NCBI GenBank assembly: GCA_015179045.1
Contig: WHUZ01000059.1
Coordinates: 248,001-312,000, forward strand
Source: Kalaharituber pfeilii
Lineage: Eukaryota > Ascomycota > Pezizomycetes > Pezizales > Pezizaceae
DNA length: 64,000 nucleotides
Reading direction: 5' to 3'
Part shown: positions 55,998-64,000 of the stretch, piece by piece
Position numbering within the stretch: the stretch's first letter is position 1
Layout of the letters: the number at the start of each line of letters is the position of its first letter
The notes under the pieces: model-generated
Database searches by the model: none
Seen by the model: the letters and a program-made list of their open reading frames with translations, nothing else
Told to the model about the DNA's origin: nothing
Made by a program: the position numbers and the translations under genes

Positions 55998-56060
55998 CAC
56001 ACCTCGCCATAGCCCACAGGGGCGGCATACGAGTAAAGATATTAAAAAAAAAAAAAAAAA
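55998..56060 (+). mobile_element. Tail-only LINE-A insertion
   Basis: CACACCTCGCCATAGCCCAC then AGGGGCGGCATACGAGTAAA and poly(A); 63 bp. Perfect duplication ATACGCAA (55990-55997 and 56061-56068). Confidence 0.88.
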
Positions 56061-56309
56061 ATACGCAAGCATGCACCCATTGGGAGTACAGAGGCGCCAA
56101 GGTATCCCCCCGGCGCCGACAGTTCAAGGCTACTGTAGGGCCAAGCAAAACGGAGGTCAAAACTAATAGTCTGCTAACGAGTAACAGCATGATATTGTGG
56201 TAATGCGAGCGGATCGGAAAAGGCAGTGAGCTAACCCTAGTCAATCAAGTAGTCTGACTAACACGAACCTAGCTTTCATTCAAAGCATTAGTCGTCCTGT
56301 CATATTGAA

Positions 56310-57570
56310 TACCCTGTCTTATTGGATCGTCTTTGTCGACCTTATCCCGGAAAAGAACCTTTCCAACTCATCCCACTTCTCCCCGTTCTCTGCTCTTCTT
56401 TTCCAGTTCTTCTCCATATCCTTCCATTCTCCAAAGCCTTCTGGACGATTCTTTTGGTGACTGCACTGGAAAGCGAGGTGCTCACCTGTTTGCACCTCTC
56501 CACACCTGCACTTATCCGATTCAGCCACCCCCAGCTTCTGTAACCACACTGCACACCTCCCTCTCTCCAGGTGCAAAGCAGTGAAATTGGATACTGCTAT
56601 CCTATTCCACTCCATGACCTTTCCTTTCCCGTATCCCTCCAGTTCTCTCCTCTCCTTCCTCCATGCCTTAATTCTCTGGCGCACCCCACTTCCGGTGGCC
56701 ACCTCTCTCCCCTTCTTCGCCGTCCCCTTCTTTGCCTACTGGTCTGCCTTCTCATTTCCTGTGATCCGATGCGGGCCTTGACCCACATCAGTTTCGCATC
56801 CCCCCTTTCTTCTTTCTCCTCGCCACTGCATTCACCACCCTTCTCACATCCTCCGTCTTTCCCTTTCCCTCCCTGCCCGCCTTCTGAATCGCCATGACGG
56901 CGGCTTCCGAATCCAGACAGATCAGGACCGGTACTTCCTCCGGTACACTCTCCAGTGCTCTTCTCACCCCCCTCACCCTCCCGTCGAAAACCGTCGCTGT
57001 TCTTTCCACCACTTCCGCTACCGCTGCTGATCTCCCCCACACACCTGCCCCCACCTTGCTATCCTCGATCTTACTGCCGTCTGAAAAGAAAACGGCTCTC
57101 TCTCTCCCAGCCTCTTCAATCGAGGTCTCCCATTCCTCTCGGCCCCCCTTCTTCCTCCCCAGCCTCTCCGCGGTCTCCACCCCTACTGTCTCATACTCTC
57201 CTCCCCACGAGATCTCCTCCCCCTCCTCTGAGAATCGCGCCCACTGGCCCTGCCAGCGGTCCAGCACCATTTCATACCCATCCTCCTCCCCCAGTGCCCA
57301 TTGCACCCCCCAGTCTTTCCAATTCCTTGCCTCTTCTTCTCCCTCCTCAATCCCTTTTTTAAAGTCCGCCGTGTACAGCTCTGCCAGCTCTGACGGCGAC
57401 TCTACCTCCCAAATGATTGCCCTTGCCTGCGCCCCATCCAGGACCGTCTCCACCTCCTCCACCCCGCACACTGCATTCACCCTCTCCACCCCTGCTCCCT
57501 CCCCCAGCTGCCTTCTTCAGGACTCGGAGCTGCAACCGCTCTATCTCCTTTCTCCAAGGTTTGTTAACGT
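56310..57570 (-). mobile_element. LINE-B fragment: RNase H and zinc knuckle
   Basis: From the right: end of the thumb, 'NAVCGVEEVETVLDGAQARA', then RNase H ('VFFSDGSKIEDSKVGAGVWG', 'VPVLICLDSEAAVMAIQKAG', 'KLMWVKARIGSQE' in another frame) and the knuckle ('CRCGEVQTGEHLAFQC'), ending 'FFSGIRS'. It matches 21150-22119 throughout but preserves about 130 bp of RNase H lost from that copy. The B tail and poly(A) are missing, so it is truncated at both ends. Frameshifts are present. Confidence 0.85.
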
Positions 57571-57639
57571 ACCTGATGAGATAACAAAATAGAGAAGATG
57601 TGGCATAGGAAAAGTAGAGAGATAGGTCATAATTCCATC

Positions 57640-57915
57640 CGTGCTAACATGAGATTCCGTCCTTGACAATTGAAAACAGAAGAATGAGGTCTAAGTGCTG
57701 GCCCAGTCTAAGATTTCCGCTAGTGTATCCTTCTCTCCGTCTCCTTCCCCGGTGGGCCTGCACAGTCAGTCTTCGCCCCTTGGGCACTTCCATTTCCACA
57801 CTCTGCATTGATTCAGCACGTGGTGGGTCGTTTCGATGTCTTCGCCACACCATCGGCATTCTGGGCTGTCGGCGGTGCCGATTTGGAATTTCCAGTTGCG
57901 CAGGGCTGGGAGAGT
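57640..57915 (-). mobile_element. LINE-A-like knuckle fragment
   Basis: On the minus strand 'LRNWKFQIGTADSPECRWCG', 'EDIETTHHVLNQCRVWKW' and, after a stop, 'GDGEKDTLAEILDWAST'. This is the C-terminal end of a LINE-A relative. No tail next to it; it abuts the LINE-B fragment. Confidence 0.75.
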
Positions 57916-57919
57916 AAGA

Positions 57920-59076
57920 CTTGAGAACCTAGAGGTTTAGGATTGGAAAGGCGGATGGTCCAAAATACCATCCTTGCCACCATAATAATCAATGGCAAGT
58001 TGGGTGCCATTCCTTATCACTAGCTGCCACTATTCTCTTATGACGGTTCTACTGTAATCCTTGACTTAACATGGAGAAAACAACTACTTATGCATGAGGC
58101 CATCGATAGAAGGAGGGGAAGAAACATATTGAAACCTGACCGTACAATGGAATAAGGAGAGACATGGCCAGTCAGGTAAATCATAAATGCCATAGCTATC
58201 CTAGATGGTGGATTAGATAACATTTGCTTGCGAAGAAGAAAAAGTTGAGAAAAAAATTAAAAGAATCAAACCGCGGACCCTAGCGAGAAACAAAAAAAAA
58301 CACGTCAGAATATCCATGACCACGGGCAACTGGACTTGATCTGGGGCGGCTCTGGCTTGCCCTTCTCATAGCCAATCCTGCGTGCCTACTGTATATTGTG
58401 ATTGCTATCTATGATACCTTAACAGCCCTCCAGAAGCTTCAGCAGTTCACGTAACTCCGTCAATAGCTATCCCCATAGCTCCGGTGCACTGTTCTCTTCG
58501 CATCCACGCTTTAAAGCTTTCGCACTCGCACTCGCACTCGCACTGGCATTTGGGGTCGTATGTTCGTTCCGCCAGTTCTTACCGCTCCGATCCGTCCATC
58601 GAAAGGCAGTAGTGGATACTATCTGTCTATCTTACAGATCGCACCCCTCAGCCTCTTCGGTGCTTCAGTTTATACTCCCTCATTCACTCCCCACCTGGAG
58701 GCTACATTCATTATTATAATATTAAGCTTTGCCATGAGACTAATTAAACTTCATGTAATTTGTGATGCAGACGAGTACAGTAACCCGGCAATATTGGGAT
58801 AAGCGTATCATGCCAGCCTAATCCGTAGTCTCCACCTAATCCCCAGGACTTTTTACCGATCACTGTATTACGTATGTGTAACCAATAAAAGCTTCTGTTC
58901 TTGCTTTGTCTAATGCTAGTCTGCCTCTGATGCTGCTTTGGGAAAGCCAGGTCTAGGTTAGCGCCTTGGCGCAGGTGTGATAAATCTCTAGCCAACACCC
59001 CGCATCGTCGGCCGGTAAGGTACTACTATCTCATATACTCAGAACCGACTCCTTCTTGCTCCAAACCTCAGCAAAC
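57920..59076. other. Intergenic region
   Basis: A hexamer repeat (CTCGCA, four units) lies at about 58519-58545. GAGCTATGGGGATAGCTAT (complement, about 58466-58484) also occurs at 19711, upstream of LINE-C. No gene. Confidence 0.5.
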
Positions 59077-60653
59077 ATGCATAACTGCCTTCCAGAAACA
59101 CCTTCTCCCAACTTGCCTGAGAGTTGTGACCAGGACCGCTTTGTGAGCTTGCGTGATCCCACAGAATGGATTGAGGAATACCGGCCAGGAGGACATCACC
59201 CAGTTCATCTTGGGGATGATTTTGATAATGGAACCTATAAAATTTTGAGGAAGCTCGGGTATGGTGGATACTCGACAGTGTGGCTAGCTCGCGATACGAA
59301 GTATATACAATCTTTCTTGCGATGAGAGCTACCGTTCTAACCAAGTCATTGGCAGGAACTCTCGTGATGTGGCACTCAAAATCCTAAAAGCTAGTGTCCC
59401 AGATTGTGAGCTTCGAGTCCTCAGTCATCTTTCCAATAGTGATCACTTGCATGAAGGGGTCAACCATGTGCTCAACACCTTGAACCATTTCTATCATATC
59501 GGACCGAACGGAAAGCACTTATGCCTGGTAACCGAGGTTATGGGGCCAAACATCTCTGACCTGTTATCACCACCCCGGGGGAGATTTGATGACTTTCCCA
59601 GGTTTCCGAAGCAGATTGTCAAACAGATTACTAGGCAGTTGCTACTAGGCCTGGCCTATATTCATAGCAATAGAATCGTGCATGGAGGTTAGATGCTTCA
59701 TATCATAGCTGGTGATCTCGAGATCTCGTTACGATACTTTTTTCTGAGGCAGTTCTCTACTAACTACCCTTTAGATGTATATCCTGGAAATGTTGCATTT
59801 GCACTCCCAAGTTTAGATAATTTCTCACAAGAGGAGGTACTGGCAGATGTGTCGTTACCTCTAACATCGACGACGGTGAGGCGCAGGGATGGGCTATGTC
59901 CCAAAGGGGGCGATCCATGGGCACCCAAGTACCTGGTACACCCGCAGCCTTTCCATACTAAAAAACCAATCGGAGTGGACTTGAAAAATTTTGTCGTCAA
60001 ATTCATCGACTTGGGAACAGGTAGATTTGCCAAAACACCAATTCTGTATTTCTCTACTTATACATTGCTGGAACAGCTTTTGAACTTGGTCAGGCGAGGC
60101 GCCCAGTTACCCCAAAGCCATTCCGTGCACCAGAATTGATTATTGGCAATCCCCCATTCTCGGAGAAGATTGATATCTGGAGCCTTGGCATAATGGTATG
60201 ATACCAGTCTCCTATTTTTAGACGACTTCTTTCTTTCTAACGTGCTAATCGTGGGAACAGGTGTTTTGTCTGCTTGCCAATGATGAACTTGTGCAACTTG
60301 GCTTCTGGGAACATGACACCGTGGCTTTAGATGACGATCACCTTCTACAGTTGCATAGCGTCATAGGGCCACTCCCTCTGTCAGTGACAAGGTGTTGGAG
60401 CCGACATAGCCTCTACTTCGACTCACAGGGGTGTCAGCGCAGGAACACCGCAATAAATGCAGGCTACGATTGCGAATTTGTTGAACTCAAGAATATGAAG
60501 GAATGGTTGATGGAGTCCCGGCCTAAAGACATGTCTGTAGAGGAGGCCCTTATCTGCCTGGATATGTTAGAGCACATGTTGGCAATAGAGCCTGAAAACA
60601 GGAGCGGGGCCGCGGAGTTACTTCGACATCCATGGCTGAATGAGCTTGATTGA
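59077..60653 (+). CDS. SR-protein-kinase-like Ser/Thr kinase
   Basis: Five exons: 59077-59300, 59356-59687, 59775-60020, 60077-60195 and 60261-60653. The introns are 55, 87, 56 and 65 bp; two have a CTAAC branch. All phases agree and give 437 residues. The order is SRPK-like: 'EEYRPGGHHPVHLGDDF', glycine loop 'LGYGGYSTVWLARD', ATP-binding Lys in 'VALKIL', Glu in 'CELRVL', and 'GPNGKHLCLVTEVMGP'. Then come the catalytic loop 'HGDVYPGN', DLG in 'FIDLGTA', 'FRAPELIIG', 'IDIWSLGIM' and a C-terminal 'RSGAAELLRHPWLNELD'. The catalytic Asp is kept, but the Lys two residues after it is Tyr, so activity may be altered. The spacer between lobes (59830-59990) is short. SRPKs phosphorylate splicing factors; fungi have many diverged paralogues. 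Confidence 0.9.
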
Positions 60654-61140
60654 GAGTTCTCATTGGGGGTTCCTTTCAATATAGCTCCTGTTGCTCAATT
60701 GATTTATGTATATCAATGTGAGATGGGTCAGAATAATGAGAGCTATCATATTTTAATGAGCATCGCTGCGGCAACGAAAACTTCATGTTATGGTGGTAGC
60801 CGATCAATGTATTTACAGTCGAACCTGTTGTATGGGATAAGCATTCTGTTCTCGTACCCAGCCTAAAGAGACCGGTTGCCAAGCCGAATATTCAATATTT
60901 CTGCAACCAGTCTGTTAGTCTGGAACTACAGTAAAGTCACCCGAAATCCAAAAGACCAGCCGCCCGACAGCGGGTCCCCACCCGACTTGCGCGTATGTAC
61001 TTTTGTAAAACCATACTCACTATTTCTCTCACATCACGCATCACAGGGTATTAAAAATCAGATATTATGCAAATAGAGTATATCGATACTACACTCCTCA
61101 AGACCCTAGCCTCGTCCCCGGGCGTTTGTAGAAACCTGAG
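60654..61140. other. Intergenic region
   Basis: A solitary pogo-like end (TACAGTCGAACCTGTTGTAT) lies at about 60817 and a second (TACAGTAAAGTCACCCGAAA) at about 60927. They do not form a clear pair. Confidence 0.4.
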
Positions 61141-61141
61141 A

Positions 61142-61620
61142 TTAGCTAATCGGACAATCACCGGGAGTGGAGTGCGCCAGAGGATTAAGGCGTGGAGGAA
61201 GGAAAAGAGGGAGGTGGAAGGATATGGTAGAGGGAAGGTCATGGAGTGGAATAGGATAGCGGTATCCAATTTCACTGCCATGCGCCTGGAAAGAGGGAGG
61301 TGTGCGGTTTGGTTGAAGAGGCTGGGAGTGGCTTAATCGGATAAGTGCAGGTGCGGGGAGGTGCAAGCAGGGACGCACCTCGCTTTCCGGTGCAATCACC
61401 AAAAGAATCGTCCAGAAGGCTTTGGAGAATGGAAGGATATGGAGAAGAACTGGAAAAGAAGAGCGGAGAACGGGGAGGAGTGGGATGAGTTGGAAAGATT
61501 CTTTTCCGGGATCAGGTTTAGAAGCGCGCGATTTCTCGACCCGGGTCAGGAAATCGCGAGGGGAGGTTAGTCAGCGTACGAGACTAGGGGGGGGACGTAA
61601 TGTAGTTAAGAATTTTTTTT
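61142..61620 (+). mobile_element. LINE-B 3' fragment, first of two
   Basis: 'GSGVRQRIKAWRKEKREVEG', 'NFTAMRLERGRCAVWLKRLG' then a stop in place of the Glu codon, 'CRCGEVQAG', 'FRCNHQKNRPEGFGEWKDME' and 'ERFFSGIR'. The knuckle frame is interrupted. The 3' end is ragged at about 61610. Confidence 0.75.
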
Positions 61621-61624
61621 TTAG

Positions 61625-61937
61625 CCCGCGGGGGAGTTCAGACTGGGGAGCACCTAGCTTTCTAGTGCAGACAGCAGGAATTTCGTCCGGAGGAGTTGAG
61701 AGAATAGGGAGATATGGAAAAGAACTGGAAGCGGACGGCGGAGAATGGGATGAGCTGGAGGAGGTTCTTTTCTGGAGTCAAGTTGTAGCGGTGAGTGGCG
61801 GGGGCGAAGGGGGGGAGGTGACGTCATGTAGATAGAAATATTCGTTCAGCCTGTCTCCGGGCTATGAGGGCTTGCCCAGGGACCCTGCCATGGCTTAGCG
61901 CTGCGAGCGGGGTAACGTGATTTTACAAAAAAAAAAA
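61625..61937 (+). mobile_element. LINE-B 3' fragment, second, with B tail
   Basis: Starts again in the knuckle ('GEHLAF'), repeats 'DMEKNWKRTAEN' and 'FFSGVKL', and continues through CCTGTCTCCGGGCTATGAGG and the full B tail to poly(A). It lies in tandem with the preceding fragment. Confidence 0.8.
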
Positions 61938-62014
61938 AGGAAAAGAAAAGAAAAAAAAGGTCTCTTCGCCATTCTCTTCTCCCAGTAGTCTGGTTGCATT
62001 GAGGGTCTGGTGCA

Positions 62015-62195
62015 ATGTGCACTCAATATGCCCATTATTCCCAGTATCTCATGTGCGCGCATGCTCAATATGCTCAGTATTCCCAGTGTCTTATATGCGC
62101 TTATGCTCAATATGCTCAACGTGCTTAAAGTACTCTATATTTCCAATATCTCATGTACATGCTCAGTATACTCAATACGCTCAATATTCCAGCTC
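62015..62195. repeat. Degenerate tandem repeat
   Basis: Three to four units of about 45 bp built on CTCAATATGCTCA and TTCCCAGTATCTCATGTGCG with many changes. Unrelated to the LINE tails. Confidence 0.65.
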
Positions 62196-62503
62196 ACAGA
62201 ACTGCAGGGCGGGTGGTAGGTGGATGTACACTCGCATATACAATGCAGGTATTATACGATAGCAAAGGGGAGCGCAGTTTTGAAATGAGTACTTTATAAG
62301 CTTTTAGGAATGTATATATTCATCATGTATCAATATAACTCAACGAAAAGCATCTGATTGCAGGCTAATTGCAAAAACCTTCAACAAGAATACAGTACAG
62401 AATAGATTAGGAGAGATCCCTAAACCCGCCGTTATGAATATAGACTGGATGGGACGAACAAATTCACTGTGTAGCTTCCATAGTTTGCAGCATACAGACG
62501 AAA

Positions 62504-62785
62504 CTACTGTTGGATTCCTTCGATTGCGAGCTTTATCACCACAGCCATCCATATCAGCATGACCATAATCATCACCCCCATCAAAATAACCACTAGCGGA
62601 GGTGTCTCGGGGGCATTGAAGAATCCTTGGAAAGACCTGGCTGACGTAGCGTCACTTGCTGATTGGTGATCGTCCCCATTATCTGGGTCATCGTCAGTGC
62701 CCATACCCCCTGGAGCATCATAGTGTGAAATAGTCGGATCATCTGGTGAATATCGTGAGATAGACCGTTCGATCGTGGAGTTCAT
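62504..62785 (-). CDS. Small single-TM protein (93 residues)
   Basis: An acidic, Ser/Asp-rich N-terminal half ('GMGTDDDPDNGDDHQSASDA') is followed by one strong hydrophobic segment ('PPLVVILMGVMIMVMLIWMA' and on to about residue 88) and a four-residue end. That composition is unlikely for random sequence, but there is no homologue I recognise. It may be a tail-anchored membrane protein or the last exon of a larger gene. No LINE sequence overlaps it. Confidence 0.45.
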   Translation of the reverse strand: MNSTIERSISRYSPDDPTISHYDAPGGMGTDDDPDNGDDHQSASDATSARSFQGFFNAPETPPLVVILMGVMIMVMLIWMAVVIKLAIEGIQQ

Positions 62786-62789
62786 GTTT

Positions 62790-64000
62790 CCGGCAAAAAT
62801 TTCTATCTGTGAACTTGACTCCTGTTTATACTGTAGCGTGCCGTTAGCTTTCGCGTTGTTAAACTCAGCAGGGTCGGACTTGCTGCAAGTTACCCATCGG
62901 CTTTGTTGTGTTCAGCGCTTTGAATCTAGGTTCATTTCCATGAACAGCTCGCAACTGGGGCTAGAAAGCATCAAGTTGAACAAACACTGCTTGTCCGAGT
63001 GCATCCCCGCGCATAGCTATAGCCTATATGAAGGTTAGTAGAGCGAAGGAATATGATTACTGTGTCCACTTCCACGAATTAAAGTTTGACAGTAGCTCTA
63101 ACCTTTAACCTCATGGGTTTGCTGCTTAAAATGTACACTTGCAGAGGCTTCGAGAATGGTGCTAGAGCATAGAGTGGCTCTGCAACTGCCGCACCTATAG
63201 AGTGGGACAGTCTGGATCATTCGTTTGATAATGTTTTTTGGTAAAGGGCTGGTTGGTTGGACATCGCGTGGGCGATGTGTTTACCATAGTTCCCTGAAGA
63301 ACCCATAATAATAAAAATAAAGAAAACCACAAAGTCAAAACAAGCAGAATGTAAAATACATTATAAAAGCACTCTAATGAAAGTGGTAGTAATTACGAGG
63401 ATAATCAAGAACGAACAATGAATAAATCGACATTGAAAGGACGCCCGCTGGTTTGAACTCCCCTAACACATGGATCACACGTTAGTGGGTTATAGTACCA
63501 CACATATGAACACTAGCGTCTGTCCATGCACACCTTGCACTCCCTATATAACCTTCTGAAGGATGATGGTCAGAGCGGTTAAACCATTCTGTAATACCAA
63601 GCATACGTGGCAAGTTGGAGGAACAATTCTGTCCGTCGAAGGCAAAATCCATTTTTGGGTGGACCAAACCCGATTTTTAGCGTTTGGTACCGGACTAGAT
63701 TAGGTACAAAAAGCTAAGAATAGATTGGGTTACATGTACGAGATGGTAAGATAGGAAAGACCAGAAAACCTAGATGGGTGCAGTGTTTAAGCAGTTTCAA
63801 TATTTATGATTAACGTTTGTTTTTCTCGGGAAAAGAGAGGTTTTAGAAACCCGACAATGACGTACAAAATGAGCGCATCAACGCGAATTGTGTTCAGTAC
63901 CGCATAATTTGAGACAAGTACCTTGATTCACTTTCGGAATGACATGTCAATCCCTATCGCTCAGGAGATCTAATTTTTGGCTGCCAACAGAGGCACATTA
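62790..64000. other. Gene-free end of window
   Basis: No gene, tail or TIR recognised. Confidence 0.45.

Noticed and set aside
1..64000. CRISPR array or prophage
   Set aside because: Introns, LINEs and fungal gene families show a eukaryotic chromosome; the short direct repeats are target-site duplications and minisatellites.

Overview
The window looks like a chromosome segment from a filamentous ascomycete (Pezizomycotina); I cannot place it more precisely. The evidence is short 41-92 bp introns with fungal splice signals (GTAAGT or GTATGT donors, CTAAC-like branch sites) and typical fungal gene families: a GMC-unrelated FAD/berberine-bridge oxidase, a fungal rhodopsin-like seven-TM protein, a wax-synthase-domain acyltransferase, an SR-protein-kinase-like kinase, an ankyrin protein and a small secreted cysteine protein. 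There are no rRNA genes, no convincing tRNA genes and no CRISPR. The segment is gene-poor (about ten credible genes in 64 kb) and repeat-rich.

Layout. 0.9-1.5 kb: a spliced gene for a small secreted six-cysteine protein. 1.6-2.5 kb: LINE insertions. 5.2-8.4 kb: a GC-rich ankyrin-repeat gene whose frame breaks several times. 10.8-12.4 kb: a spliced minus-strand gene of unknown function. 16.4-17.4 kb: a three-exon, four-TM protein. 19.6-22.5 kb: one LINE inserted inside another. 23.1-24.7 kb: a secreted FAD oxidase (minus strand). 26.6-29.5 kb: two pogo-like MITEs. 30.6-32.1 kb: a five-exon rhodopsin-like protein. 33-35 kb: relics of DNA transposons. 36.5-39.2 kb: a 5'-truncated LINE carrying two later insertions. 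40.2-41.8 kb: nested hAT-like MITEs and LINE tails. 42-48 kb: two tiny zinc-ribbon genes, a LINE ORF1 relic and an RNase H relic split by two insertions. 49.4-50.6 kb: the acyltransferase. 51.4-58 kb: more MITEs and LINE fragments. 59.1-60.7 kb: the five-exon kinase. 61-62.8 kb: LINE 3' ends and a small one-TM protein.

The dominant biology is retrotransposition. At least two Tad1-like LINE families have distinct 3' ends, called A and B here. Many insertions consist only of the last 30-45 bp of the element plus poly(A), flanked by 8-15 bp target-site duplications. The A tail folds into a stem-loop whose stem shows compensatory changes between copies, and the tail-only copies begin at the base of that stem. 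This looks like a discrete micro-retrocopy class and is the most interesting signal in the window. hAT-like MITEs with dense subterminal motif arrays (GGCCTG or AGCTCG) and pogo-like MITEs are interleaved, so the insertion order can be read from the target-site duplications.

The genes show no operon-like or obvious cluster relationship. The FAD oxidase and the acyltransferase are types often found in secondary metabolism, but they lie about 25 kb apart without a backbone synthase between them.
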